In this document: positions 23,193-35,649 of the stretch, one piece after another
Numbering within the stretch: the first letter of the stretch is position 1
Layout of the letters: the number at the start of each line of letters is the position of its first letter
NCBI GenBank assembly: GCA_039881145.1
Contig: JAYKKI010000008.1
Span: forward strand, 33,195,501 to 33,259,500
Length of the DNA: 64,000 nt
From: Druceiella hillmani
Taxonomy: Eukaryota > Arthropoda > Insecta > Lepidoptera > Hepialidae
Direction of reading: 5' to 3'
Made by a program: the position numbers and the translations under genes
Notes under the pieces: model-generated
What the model was told of the DNA's origin: nothing
The model's database searches: none
What the model saw: only the letters and a program-made list of their open reading frames with translations

Positions 23193-25488
23193 GTGTACAT
23201 ACATGCGTGCGAAAATATAAACTGATTTCTCTCTTTTGACTTCACCGTAGCCATTGCTTCAAGCTGTGTATATCTGTCTTATAATATTCTAATTTCTTTT
23301 TGCTTTCGTGTATATATCGGCACATACATACTTAGTTGCCTATTAATATTCTAATAGCTATATGACATTGTATTTATTACCTACCTATATACTAATATTT
23401 AGCTACTTTATACATTTGGTTATACCTATATTTACTTACTTATCTACCTATCTGCTAATATCTTCGTTACTTCAGGTCTTTTTATGTACCTGAATATACT
23501 ATGTATATACTTTGTTATTTCCTTACTTATGTCACGATAAGTGAAACAAGTCCAAATTCGACGAGTCTACTCCACATTGATGAATCGTTCCTATTACAAC
23601 TTACTAGCTCCATAATTGTACCCCGACTTTGCTGAAGAGCGCATTAAAATTTTTAAAGACTTTATTAGATTAATTGAATCTAAATCATACAAATTTCATC
23701 ACGACACCTGTGCTCTTTATTTTCGTGGTATCCTATGGTGTTCCCACAATTTTCATGGTAAAATTAAAACAATTTTTTTATTACATACATCATAGGCAGT
23801 ATTCAAACAATAAAAATAATTATACAAATTATTTGATTAATATCGGAGATAGGAGTGACCAAACATAAAACTGGCCGTATCACTATAGCATCAGGCTAAG
23901 GAATTGGAATCAGTAAATATTTAAAAACAGCAGATACTGTAAACATTTAAAACAAAGATCTTCGAATGTTACTGTTTAGGGAGGCAGTGCAGCTGTAGCA
24001 TCAGGATTTATGGATGAAAAGTTGAAATTAATATAATATTGTCATGTGCACTGAATACGTGGGAAAAGTTTCATGAGGATCGGTTGAGCATAAGGTAATT
24101 AAAAAATCGAATGAAGTTAAATGAAATTGTTTAAAAATGTATTTTCATGCTTTTGTACGTACTCGTGTAATATTACTTACCTACTAAAACTTACTTAAAT
24201 TAAGTGAAATCTAGACATTACAGAAATTGTATTAGAAAGGTTTTTGGGCTGATTTGTTTATAAGTTTAAATTGATTATATTATGTAATAAATCATTCACT
24301 AAAAAGATAATATTCATCTTTGACGATTTTACTTTCAATGGAAGATTTTCCTTTTCAAATTTCGATTTGTAATTACGAATCCACTATATATTTTAATAAT
24401 TATGATCACATTTATATGATTTATATCTTTCAGTAAGATACTGTTATGCCACATGAAGGAAAAATCAGTTTGAAAATAATTACAATAGCAGACGACCTGG
24501 TATTATTTAAACTTCGTTTTAAAAAAATTTCGTAAAACCTTAAGATTGATCTCTCTCAGACAATTTACACCTTAAAATACTTGTATTTAGTTTGTTAGGA
24601 AAACTAGATACTTAATAGTGTGCTTCAGGATTTCATGGTATTTGAGCATAAATAGATTTTCTTCATCATATTTATATACTTTACTAGGTTTAATAGGAAA
24701 ATTTGCATTTACAAACTTGGCTTTGATATAATTGCATTGTGGTCACAAAAAAATTGAAACATGAGTATATGCAAACGTTAAAACCATTGGAGATAATTAA
24801 AGGATATAGTAATGTACTTTACAATTAAAAAAATATAGGCAAGGCAGTTTTATTTTCTTTATGTCAAACTTATATATCTTCACCGTATACCTCCGTGGCC
24901 TATACTGCACAAGTCTTCAATATATACGGCTAAGTGCGTGGATAGAACGTCGCGGAGAAATAAATAATCCATAATCGATGTGCGGAGGGGTCAACATCAT
25001 AATGAAACCATGATGAGACATAATTTGTCGAGAAGGGTCAGTCCGTCATGGCGCCTCCGGTAATATCTCACCATTTATTGTGCGGCTTTGCGGGACATTC
25101 GCTTCGAAAGATAGTTTGCCACTTGATTACATTTAATATCGCTTGACTTGAGAAGTTTAATGACAGAAATATTTTGAAAATTATTCGACATATTCAATAT
25201 GGGCCAGTTTTTCATGGGACAGTGCAGATTAATTAAATTTTTAAAATTAATTTTTTTGTGTACATAGAAATATTTTCATAATTTTTGTTTCAAAAATTTA
25301 ATGTGCATTTTAATGCTATCTTTCATTTTAGCAGGTTAAACTTCTATAATGGAATATCACTCTATTCTATCCTGACATCACTTATTTCTACATCATTATA
25401 TTATGATCATTACTTATTACAGATCATTTTATCATTCGTGATATAATCTCCTTTCAAATATTCCTTAATTTTTATCCACGTATTGAAT

Positions 25489-25675
25489 ATATTTGGTGTT
25501 AATTTGGTAAAAATTCCTTATTCACAATTAAATGAAACTACGTGATGTAGTATTATTTCTACTTTTTTTTAGTTCTTTACCACGGCCTAGGTTTCGTTGT
25601 ATTACAACATCTTCAGGTGGGCTATTAGAAATGCAATCTTTGCTAATAGCCCAGCTGAAGATGTTGTAATACAAC
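25489..25675 (-). mobile_element. Palindromic Penelope-derived hammerhead element, copy 5 (truncated)
   Basis: Begins with the family end tattgaatatatttggtgtt, continues through cacaattaaatgaaactacg and both hammerhead boxes, and breaks off on the right after ttgtaatacaact. It lies outside the recognisable blocks, so the family is mobile independently of the array. No convincing target duplication was found. Confidence 0.7.
25580..25620 (-). ncRNA. Hammerhead ribozyme motif, minus strand, copy 5 (degenerate)
   Basis: CCAC, CTGAAGA, GTTGT-aat-ACAAC, GAAA, CCTAGG, then CC instead of TC before GTGG. The U16.1-to-C change breaks the A15.1-U16.1 pair next to the cleavage site. The plus-strand partner is cut off before GAAA. 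Confidence 0.5.
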
Positions 25676-25699
25676 TAACTAATTTTGTGGATACAATTT

Positions 25700-27990
25700 T
25701 CCCTTATTTTAAATGAAAACATATTAAGTATTTGAATTATGGAGAATAGTAATGTCAAGGTTACAAATTTTTTTCGTCAGTCAAATGCAGCAAGTAGTTT
25801 TTAAACTTAGCTAAGTTTGAGTTTTTCAATTAGTAATTATTTCAACATTTCAAAAAATTAGTACGTTTCTAAGATACATTTGAGGATGATTTTGAGTCGT
25901 TATAGAAACTTGAATATTGATAACATAAATAGTACATGAACACTTGCAGAAATGAGATTATATACATTATACTATATTATGGACTGTAATCTCAATTTTG
26001 CATTCTTTCAACAAGACTTTGTACAAATATTTAGGGCTAGTTATTGAGTTCCTTTGTTTAATTCTTGATGTCCAAGTGTATTAATTATATTTTAGTCCAT
26101 TTATATTCAATTATTATTTTTGTTTTATTTCCAGATTGGATTGGATGTAATTATAATTATATTGACGTGAATTAAACCTACCATAGGTTAAAAGTGAGTA
26201 AAATGGCCTTGTCTTATTATTCACTTTTATATTATTCTATAATACAAAATTATTTTAATGAGCCGTATTAATGAGTAAATGAAAAACTTGTAAATATTTA
26301 ATACTCTCATATGAAACAGAGTTTTATGTTTCAATGTCTGGCTAATTTATCGCTGATTTTTCCCTTTTTGTTTCGACACGGTTACAGCTTTATCGATTTA
26401 CAGAAGTTTGAAAATGGAATGTTTGACTCAAAGTTTTGTGAACATATTTCTTATCTTTAGAAGTGGTATAGCTCGAAATCTTGTACATTGAAAGTATGTT
26501 ATGTAGGATGCTTTTTATCACACTGATTTATTTTTGTATTTTTCTTAATTTTGTATACGTAAGCTAAAATTTTACGACTTACATGAAATAAAGAAATGAG
26601 CAACTCAATAAAATTTTTAATAAATTATTTTATACGTTTAATTACTTGGTTAAAAACTATTTTTTTGGTTGAAAACTATGATATTTGGCTTCTTATTACA
26701 TAACATTTAGGGAAAATAAAAAAATGCATTTTTAGAAAAAAATAGAAATTATGTATTGCATCCTTTTTTGTACTTTTATTTTTCTTAATAGGATGCATGG
26801 TTCATATGCCCTCTTGCCCTGATGAAAGAACCACATGTAAAAAAAAGAGACAAATTGAAAACGAGGTTATGTTGAACACATCTATTATATCTCAAAGAGG
26901 AATACGCTTAGCATTTCAGAGTGATGGCTTTACCTATAGAAACAAGAATCGGGCTGCGTGGTGGGAAAGTTACGTTGCTTCATGATCTGCTCTGGATTTC
27001 TTGGTATCATTTTAATGTTGTCGCTTAGTGTCCTTTTCGAAAAATAAAAGTCTTCTGTGTTTTTAAATGTGGATATCACATCACTTTCTACCATTAGTCA
27101 AACAGCAATTTATCTTGCATTTAGTTTATGATAAGTCATATTGAAAGTTATCTGAGGCAAAACACAGTGAGTTTTCAATAAAGTATAAAAGTAAAAATTC
27201 TAATAATTGTTTTGTAATCATAATGTAATAAATAATTCTGGCAGATTAATACGAAACCATATAAATAATAGTTAAAATTTAAAAAATACTTTTATAAACC
27301 GAAAAATAAGTACGGAAAAAGTACTTAAGTAAACGATCGCGTGTTAAGCAAATCGCCATCGCAAACGACCACTCTTACTAATTTTTTTACCATTGATAAT
27401 GGGAAGAGGGTGCTTAAGCGTTCGACATTAGAATGTTGGCATTTTAAAAACTAATAAGTTTTTTCTGTTACACACGTCAAAATTCTTATAGCGCACAGAC
27501 TTTAGGGTTAAAGAATGCCAAGTTATATACGTTTGGAGACGTTTAACCAGGTAAAGCGACCCACAATTTTGGAAATATAGATTTGCCATTTATAGAAAGA
27601 TATATTCAAATGGCATGATGGTATTTAAAGAGCAGTATCTACTATTCAGGATTACTCAGTTATCAGGCCACTTTTGAGCTGTCGACAGCTGGGAGCTTGT
27701 GGAATCAGATTCAGCATTCCTCATAAACAAATATCTGTATTCGTGATAATGGAATAAGACTGCAATTTTATGACTACTATAAGAATGTAGAGATGTATAA
27801 GATTATAACTGAGTTAGCAAGTTATGAGCAGCCTATAAATCCTATATTAAAGGAAAAATGAGCCATTATGACGTTTTTTCAATGAGCTGTGTCATTTAAT
27901 TTTCCAATCCTGTTGAGTTTAGTAATTAAAAGAATTAACGCTAGAAGCGTTAATTCTTTTAAAAATTGGCTGTTTCTAATATTGAACTAT
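25700..27990. other. Gene-free AT-rich stretch
   Basis: No recognisable gene or element. A 62-codon frame at 26797-26985 matches nothing I know. A perfect 16-bp-arm hairpin lies at 27926-27962. Confidence 0.4.
27926..27962. repeat. Perfect 16-bp-arm hairpin
   Basis: ttaaaagaattaacgc and its exact complement around tagaa. It has no T-tail or coding neighbour, so I read it as another foldback rather than a terminator. Confidence 0.8.
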
Positions 27991-30259
27991 GGTGGAGATC
28001 CAGCTCACACGCATTTAGAAGCCTCTCTGAAAACCTCCGAGGAACTCAACTTTTGTAGATTCGCACCATTTATTCCTTGAAGATTTGAACGAAGCAAGTT
28101 TGATACAAATATCAACTTCGGTTTTTATTTTCACATTTGTTTTTTGTAACTATTAGTTTTCTGTGACATATATTCAATAAACTTACAGGTTACACTTTCT
28201 CTTAAGCAGACTTGTAGGAGCAAGTTTGTTAGTTCTTTCATTTGACAATAACCTTATCTGCTAATGCGTATTTTGACATAGTTATTTAATGTACGTGGTT
28301 TATATTTTTTGAGTGATCTGTATAACAATTTACTTTTCATTTATTACATTCATTACCATTAAATTTTATTTGATTTGTAATATCAGGTAAAACTTCTGTA
28401 ATTGCATTGAATAAACATATTTCTATTATATGCGTTTATTCAGAGAATAAATATTATATATTTATCAAGTATTTACCGTTACTAATCATGAAAAATGGAA
28501 ATAAAATACTATGATTCATATAATGAAGTGTTTCTGTCCAACTAGCCCGCATGAGAGTATTGCAAATTTCATGAGGTCTGCAGGTGAAAGATTCTCTAGT
28601 AAAGGATTTTAAAGATAATTTTTCTGTTAAGTCGGGATTCTGCTTAATACATTAATAAAGATAATTTTCCTGTAAACTTTTCAAGTCATTATTTGAATTA
28701 GGCTCCATCTTAATAATTCCCACTTCGAAATATTAAGCGTATAACTGATTTTCAGTTATTTTAAATATATGGAAGTTGCCGATAACATTTTCAGAACATT
28801 ATGAGGAGCGTATGGTCATCAGTGGCTGTAAATGGATGTCGATGTAATTTTTAGTAGGGAATCTGACGACCGTTTCAATTTTCGTACGTTATGATTGAAA
28901 TTTGTGATTTCAAAAAGGATACGGAATATTTAAATATAAATATTTATTAATTTCAGATTTCTGTATTGAAATTATTTTGTATTTCTTTTGTGGCTACTGT
29001 ATGATTAACTATTTTATAAACGTAGTTTAACAAATTTTATAATAAAATGAGGTTTTTAGTGTTAACTTTTAATTAGTGGACACTTAGTGTAAAATGTGCA
29101 AGATTTGTTGTTGTTACTATTGATTTCTCTCTGGTTCTAATGACGTGATGTTATTTATTCGAATATACAACCAACCAATCTAGAAATTTTCACTTAAAGT
29201 TTTAAGGGTTTAAACATTGATAGATTGTTTTATAATATCCATTATGATTTATTCACTTACTGGGAGAAAAAAAATTCCGTTAATTTAATTTTCAAAACTG
29301 TAGTCATACGAGCTATTAAGGGTAACATTAGTGTACCTATTATGCTCAATCTATTTTAGTAGGCATGATTCAATAAATCTAACACACAGAAAATCTTGTT
29401 TGTAATGTTTAGTTATTATTAAATGCAGTTTGACAAGTGTGTCAAAGGCCATTCCTATTATTCGATTTGCTTTCATAGATTTTTAAATTTAGTCGATTTG
29501 AGTTTTAAGTAATTCTGCCCAAGTGTCACCTGCTTCAAAGGTATAAATACTTAATACTTATAATAAACGGATTCTTTCAAGTCGTTTATTTCATGGTTTA
29601 CATATTGATAGTAACATAGCTTTTGAGTATTAAATTTAACCATCTGGTTACTATTATTGCATTGAAATATTTCACTTCATTTCAATATTTATATGTTTAA
29701 TCATATTTTTCAATCAAAGTAGCTTTCACGTTTCATGGTACACTCATCCAGTCTTTTGTCTTAATCTATTATTCCCTACTATCAGGTCATATTTTATGAT
29801 ACTAATGATGATAAATTTATTGGATTCCATTGTCATGTTTTTGTATTCATCCTACTTTTCGTAAGATAAAATCTTTTTCATTTTCCTTTTTATAGTTCAG
29901 TACTTTTTTTTTATTAGTACCAAACAAGCTAAATTAAGGAAGTAAATAAATAATTAGAACTTGAATTACTTTATTTAAAAAATGGTTAGCAATAATGAAT
30001 TTATAATAATATATAACAATAATAATCTTCCACTGCCGATATTTAAAATTCAGTTATAATGAAATTAACTGGTTGACTACAAAAAGGAATAACAATCTGG
30101 AAACTAATTTACACAATTTGTTGATTTAAGTCTAAGGAGCACAAGTCTGATTAAAAAATATTGATACCAATAAAATTAAATTGCGCAATGAATTACTGTT
30201 TTCTTAAAAGATAAATTATGAAAAACAACCTGATGTATTTATACTTAACTAGCAAATCC

Positions 30260-30277
30260 GGCGAACTCCGTTTCGCC
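30260..30277 (-). other. Helitron 3' terminal hairpin
   Basis: GGCGAA, a 6-base loop and TTCGCC, followed on the minus strand by ggatttg and the terminal CTAG. This is the replication-termination hairpin typical of Helitrons. Confidence 0.85.
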
Positions 30278-30431
30278 ACCAGATGGCTTCGTTTTTTGTA
30301 ACATTTCGTTTGGGGATTAAAAGATGAAGAAAATTTTTTTTTTTTTATATTTGAAAAGGAAAAATTTTATTTCATTTCACAACAGTAATGAATGCACCAT
30401 TGAATCATGCAAATGATATATTTGTCCTTGT

Positions 30432-30590
30432 ATCTGTAATTGCAAACAATCATTTGTTGAACAATACGGTGTGACTTCTGATCGTGTGATGGTGTAGTGT
30501 GTGGTGTGTGTGTAGTTGTTATGTGTTGCAATTGATTGTGTTGGTGTGATTGATTGGTGTGAGTGATTGGTTGTGTGTGTTGTATCTTTT
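30432..30590. repeat. TG-rich simple-sequence expansion inside the Helitron gene
   Basis: Degenerate gtgtgtgg/gattggtgtgag tract placed exactly between the KVK and GQIYH codons of the Helitron remnant. It produces a His/Thr-rich frame on the minus strand that is not real protein sequence. Confidence 0.7.
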
Positions 30591-30819
30591 ACCTTGCAAG
30601 TCGGCATGAAGCCGCCTTCTCGAATGATATTAGCTCCAAAGGAAGTCATGCGAAAGCAGTTATTGTATTCAAGGATGCGTTGAAGAAAATGGTTGGATCA
30701 CTTCCATCGAACAATGGTTTCAGTGGCTGTGGTGGTGTAAGTAATGGATCCAGTTTGACTTTTCCACTTGCGCAGCACAATCCAGCCGTTTCTCTTTTGA
30801 ACTTTAACGCATTGCTATA

Positions 30820-30963
30820 TCGGCATACACTATTCCCGCCATTCCACCCGGGTAGTCTCAGGGCCCCTCTTGGGACCCGTAACGGCCCACCTCATCCAAA
30901 AAGGGGACCTTCGAAAGTCCCCTAATAGTGTCCCGTATCTACAATCGCAGCGCTCGGCATACA
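30820..30963. mobile_element. 124-bp GC-rich insertion with 10-bp target duplication
   Basis: tcggcataca occurs at 30820-30829 and again at 30954-30963. Between them, 30830-30953 is a GC-rich stretch unlike anything else in the window (cccgggtagtctcagggccc, gggacccgtaacggcccacc). It cuts the Helitron cysteine motif between VC and NALKF, so it inserted after the gene was formed. The family is not recognised. A perfect 10-bp duplication suggests a short retroposon or a DNA element with long duplications. Confidence 0.75.
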
Positions 30964-31908
30964 GTCGTCATTGGTCCAATATCCAAATTGTCATCATCAC
31001 TGTAGTTTGCAGTGGGATCATATTGGAATGCCAAGCGATTGTATGATGCCAATGATCTTCGTGTGCTCACGCGTTGTCTCAATCGGGAATTTTCTCTTAT
31101 TATATTTTGTCTTACTTCGCTTAAGTTCTGTGAATACACTTGTTGCTGGCTTGCATGTCTTGTGCGGCGGCCGATGTTTGCTCGCCGTCCTCTAGGCATT
31201 TTGGACTATGGACAGACTGGTGAATTTAACCTCAAATGCACGATCCACATAATTTACACAGTTCAACTTACCACCTTAAGGACAAATGCCTGCTGTTGGA
31301 ATTGACTAAAAATTTGCACAATACGCGTGATTGTTTTGGTGGTTTCTATTTGAACTGTTAGGAAACGAATAACTTTAACCTCAATTTCACCATACCGGTT
31401 TTAAGTTAGCGTTTGAAAGAACGTGCGCATAATAAATGTCACATGAAATGAACTGAGCAGAGTACAATGAGTAGCTGTCAAACAATGTATCACGCACCGG
31501 CGCCACCTACTTAAAATACTGGCGCCATCTGCTCCACAACCTTGCAAAATCATATTGGTTTGTAGTACATGCTATGTATCAGAGATGGTGCTGTATGTGA
31601 AAAATGATTTTCCCTGTTTTCCTGCTTTTCTGTTGAAATTTTTCGTAAATCTTGTTTCATATAAACCTCACGGAGCCCGATACCTTTCCAACGAATGCAA
31701 AACCGTGTAAATCGGTTCGTGCGTTCTGGAGTTATAGCGCCAGGAAAGAAAACCCGACTTATTTTTATATTATAGATTGTGATTTATAGCGTTTCATTAT
31801 ATATTTAAATACATAAGAGGCCATCAATTTGTGGCTAGTTTAGGTTTAAATTTCTTTCAATATTTCTTAATTTGACTCAATATTTTATATTTAGATACTA
31901 AGTATATA

Positions 31909-31956
31909 TTAGGCAATAAATATTTCATCTTGAGAATGAGATATTTATTGCCTAAC
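31909..31956. repeat. Imperfect 22-bp-arm hairpin
   Basis: ttaggcaataaatatttcat pairs with atgagatatttattgcctaa across a short loop. It resembles the hairpin at 2050-2103 only in position within block Q and in the ttaggca end. Confidence 0.6.
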
Positions 31957-32035
31957 ATTAACATTTCATAGAATATTTTCATTATGATAGATTTTGCAAA
32001 GAATAAATGATTGGTTATGTTTCGGATCTTTATGG

Positions 32036-32051
32036 TATATATATATTTATA

Positions 32052-32143
<92 letters not shown>

Positions 32144-32145
32144 TA
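32036..32145. repeat. (TA)n microsatellite
   Basis: Long TA run with a few catata interruptions. It generates Tyr/Ile frames on both strands. Confidence 0.95.
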
Positions 32146-32389
32146 TGCATATTTTAATATCCATCTTATACATAACGCATAATTTTTGGGTAATTTTTGA
32201 AGTATTTAAAACTTTAAATTGAAAAATAACAAACGTTAAAGTGAAATTTTTCATTAGTTTAATTACTACAGATGGTGCTTAAATGAAAATGGATTCGTAT
32301 CAGCAATATAAATTTCTTTTTTTTTCTGAAAATTACTAAACTAAATAAGTTATATATGCTTCAAAATATTTAGATTTATTAAAAAAATT

Positions 32390-33200
32390 GTTTAATTTTT
32401 TAAAAATTTTGTTTAATTGTTTATGTTTCATGTTCGTCATTATGGCACTTACATAATTTCTAATTTTATGGTCTAATGTATCAAATTCTATAGGATGAAG
32501 GAGATATGTTAAAGTAGAACTTTCAGGCTGAGGTTTACATACTCTCGCTAGATGGTTGCCTCCCGAACTTCTTCCTTCAGCCAGGTGGTGACGGCTCTTT
32601 TTGTTGCTTTGTGGGCTGCTCGAGTTGTTTCACTAGTCTTGATGTACACGTGACTTGGTGTAAGTTAAAACTTCATGAAGGTTTTGTTGAACCAAATGCT
32701 TTGTACTGTCTTCAAATATTGAATATATTTGGCATGAATTTTGTAGAAATTCATTATTCACGACTAAATGAAATTACTTAAAACTACATGTTGTAGTAAG
32801 TCAGATACCCTTGCTCTTGTGTAAACATATTAATGAGAATAATATCCATTTAATTTTATTACATACACCGAAACATTTGCATTGTATAACCTCATAGAAT
32901 AACATCAATTTAATTTATTATCCTCACTAAAATACTTGCATATAGTATGACTTTCGAAAATATGATACTACACCGCTCCCCTACCATAAATTCTCTAACG
33001 TAAACAGTGGGAAAACTCGCGCAAACCCCGCTTTCGCTATTGTTTTGTAGAATATTTAAATGCTGTTGGAAGTTTCTAACAGTCAGTCTCTTCTAATTAC
33101 ACAAATGAAGATGTTGTCATACAACGAAAGCTAGGTCATGGTAAATAATTTAGTTGTGAATAATGAATTTCTACAAAATTAACACCAAATATTTTCAACA
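32390..33200 (-). mobile_element. Inverted fragment of the Penelope-like element (5' coding part and terminal repeat)
   Basis: Mirror of 40730-41625. ttcttccttcagccaggtgg near 32570 is the complement of the TWLKEEV coding phrase near 41433. The long terminal repeat follows at 32715-33200, with the family end atattgaatatatttggc and the 3' end caaaattaacaccaaatatt. It is part of palindrome arm 2, so it was copied with the arm rather than inserted separately. Confidence 0.8.
33103..33141 (+). ncRNA. Degenerate hammerhead motif in inverted Penelope-like terminal repeat
   Basis: Reads aaATGAAGA, GTTGTCATACAAC, GAAA, GCTAGG, TCATGG. The C of CTGA is changed, and stems I and III are weakened. Probably inactive. 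Confidence 0.45.
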
Positions 33201-35649
33201 TATAAATAACCTAATGTCATACGGTTTCTGCGTAAATATGGTCCGTCCTTTAATTATTGGTCAAAGTCTTTTGATATATAATACTTGCAGAGCAAGTTGA
33301 ACCCCTATGAGAGTCTTAAACTTCCTCAATTAACTTTAAACGACCATCTCGACTGTTGCTCGTTACATTGTCTTACTGTGGGGATTGTATTTAAATGGAG
33401 TTAAATTTTATTACGGATTGGTTTTATGGATGTCAACACTATCAAATACAAAGTAATATAGGCGATTGTGTTCTTAAAAAAATATCTCCATTTAATTTAC
33501 ACAAAAAATAAAATGAATTTTAAACTGCGTTGAACTTGTAAACATATTGGCTCGTAAAATAAAGTTTGTTTTTGTTAAAAAATACTACATAACATTGCCC
33601 TTCAGAAAATATGAATGACCCACGTGCTCTTCAGAAAACAATACGTACGAGTATTTTTTGTAGTCTTTATTTTTATGGCCACAAAACGCAAGGAGCCTTA
33701 TAATTTCATTAAATTCATCCCTTCATCAGTTGCAAAGTTTTAGACCAGTATATAAGTAGGTGCACGGTTAAAATTATTTTTTTCTTTCCATACCTGCAAA
33801 GCTCGAGAAAACATTTCCTTTGTCCAGGAGTTCTAGTCAGATAACAATCCACTTCTTAAAATATTATTTACTTATTAGGTTTAAATATTTAATTACAGCA
33901 AGAGTACTTTGAAATCAACGAATTATTTTATGCCTGACATAAACCAAAATTTTTTTTGGAAAACTCACATAAAGGCCATTACAATGACCTTCTATTTCTC
34001 CGAATTTAAAAGGTAAATAACCTATTACTTCATGTAATAAATGAAGTATGGCCAAGTCGCATTATATTCTTTTCACTAAATGCACCATATATTTATTATT
34101 TCGTGAATGTTTCACTGTTCAGTTATTACTTGTCCCTTTATTATCAGATGTTGATAATATTAAAATAATAAATTAATATATATAACAAATAAAAAAGCAA
34201 ACTATCATATGCTTATATATTGTAAAGTTGAAATAAATGCGACGTGCTTTTGTGACACTGCTATTATGTTATTGTTTTAATTGATTGTTGTACTTATAAA
34301 ATATTAATTTCGTTGGGCCCATAAAATTATGATGCCATATCTCACCTAACGAGCGAAAATATCAACTCATCCAATGATTTATACCGTAAAATGAATATAA
34401 AGACAGAAATATTTTTTTTTTTTAATTTAAAGTTTTTATGACCTATTCGTGTTTTAAAATTTATTCTGATCAAAATCTTAAATTCGATTTTGGACGAATG
34501 CAATACTTTCTCATATTGTTCGAAATAAAAAAAAATATCGTAAAATATTCCATAAAATTTGAAATTCAGAACTTATTATTATATACATTACTCAATTTTT
34601 AACTTAATGTTGGATTATAAAAGGAAATAACAATTATTTATTTGCGAAAAAAGCCAGAAAAGAAATGTAGATGGCTAAGGGAATACTTGTTAGTTAATTC
34701 ATAAAATTTAATGAGAATTCGGTCTTGCAGTTTAAAATGCCACGCTTATCATATCGTGGGGTGTTAACATTCGTGCGTTGTGTTAGGCCGTCCTTCCGAC
34801 TTTCTGAACTGTGAACACTAGTTTCAATCTGCCATTTAATAACGAATCATAGATAAGATTATATAAAATATTTTAAGACATAATCAAAAGGACGATATGC
34901 AGTACGTAAACATATATTTGGATATTAAAAATTTATTTTTAGCTTCTAAAGTCCTACTTTCTTCGTTCTCTGAATAACTAATACGTCATTTTTCTATTTT
35001 ATAAACAAACATGACGATGCAAAATGAATGTTCCTCTAAGGCGCCTTTCTCATAAGTGAAAACAAAGTACCGTAAAGACGAAAAATTATTTTTAGATAGA
35101 CACTTCATGCGAAATAATATATTTTCATTGCCTTTCTTCACGCCAATATAATATTTTATATTATTAGTTTTATAGTAATGAAGAATATGAATTCAGCATT
35201 TAAATAATAACAACATTACTTCTCACACCATCTGATCTAATCCTGTGGGTAACAAACCACTGATTATATTTTTACATTAATTTGGGAAAATTAGTAAATC
35301 CAATCCGTTTAACATTAACCGATAATTTCAAAGGATAGATATCGGTCTATTTTATAACAATCATCAATATGTGATTGGAAGATGATACAAATAGTCAATT
35401 GATACAGATAATGAAATCTTTGATTATTCAAGTCAATTCCGTTCAATTGTTGCCCCGCATACATCGAAGTATTCTTTTCGCAAACGTAAATTAATCGCGA
35501 TCTATTGCCTCTCCCTTAAATATTAGTGACACAGCGTCATTATTGTAATTAATTAAAAAAATAAATGACAGAGAGTTTCATTAAACTAAATTATTTAAGG
35601 TCGACTTATTCATCAACCTTTCAGATTACCTTTAAAACTAAATAACGTC

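Larger units (their letters stand above)
21431..25480. other. Gene-free AT-rich stretch
   Basis: Holds a 51-bp period duplication at 21967-22066, a (TA)n run at 23107-23190, degenerate ctacctatatac-type simple sequence near 23330-23470, and a GC-richer island at 24880-25115. No convincing gene, tRNA or transposon end was seen. Confidence 0.4.
30374..31199 (-). pseudogene. Helitron Rep/helicase protein, N-terminal remnant (broken)
   Basis: Three pieces in order on the minus strand. (1) 31199-30955 starts MPRGRRANIGRRTRHASQ and reaches YDPTANYSDDDNLDIGPMTT then VC; this matches the conserved start of insect Helitron proteins and the segment just before their cysteine motif. (2) About 30828-30655 resumes with NALKFKRETAGLCCASGKVK, the CC-containing motif that normally follows directly. 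(3) 30649-30374, in another frame, has MTSFGANIIREGGFMPTCKV and later GQIYHL, the conserved FxP(T)xK(V)xGQIYH region. Pieces 1 and 2 are split by a 124-bp insertion, 2 and 3 by a frameshift, and piece 3 by a TG-rich expansion at about 30432-30590. The rest of the protein is absent. Confidence 0.8.
30249..31776 (-). mobile_element. Non-autonomous Helitron
   Basis: Read on the minus strand it starts TCTATAATATAAAAATAAGT, the classic insect Helitron 5' end, and ends in CTAG 8 bases after a GGCGAA/TTCGCC hairpin (30260-30277). The flanks are A at the 5' side and T at the 3' side, the A^T target without duplication expected of rolling-circle insertion. At 1528 bp it is far shorter than an autonomous Helitron. 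It keeps only the broken N-terminus of the Rep/helicase protein and lacks visible Rep (HUH) and helicase domains, so it depends on enzymes supplied in trans. It interrupts block Q. Confidence 0.88.
27990..32390 (+). repeat. Macrosatellite block Q, unit B (split by a Helitron)
   Basis: The start matches 49730-50100 (ttttcacatttgt, acttacaggttacact). The middle (28870-30190) matches both 560-2200 and 50640-51030. The part after the Helitron (31777-32390) matches 2260-2480 (attatgatagattttgcaaag, ttcaaaatatttagattta). The block is therefore one ancestral segment interrupted at 30249-31776. Confidence 0.65.
32390..35645. repeat. Left arm of giant inverted duplication 2
   Basis: Reverse complement of 38340-41625. 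From outside inward it carries a minus-strand copy of the Penelope-like 5' coding region (32390-32710), a minus-strand copy of the Penelope-like terminal repeat (32715-33200), block S in reverse (33200-34700) and the end of block R in reverse (34740-35645). For example gtcaattccgttcaattgtt at 35431 mirrors aacaattgaacggaattgac near 38542-38561. The arms differ at many positions by eye, so this event is older than duplication 1. Confidence 0.9.

Noticed and set aside
26797..26985. 62-codon frame starting MVHMPSCPDERTT
   Set aside because: No recognised family, no codon pattern or splice context, and no second copy to test. Left as unsupported.
32036..32145. Tyr/Ile-rich frames on both strands
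   Set aside because: Translation of a (TA)n microsatellite; the same applies at 23107-23190 and 56255-56301.
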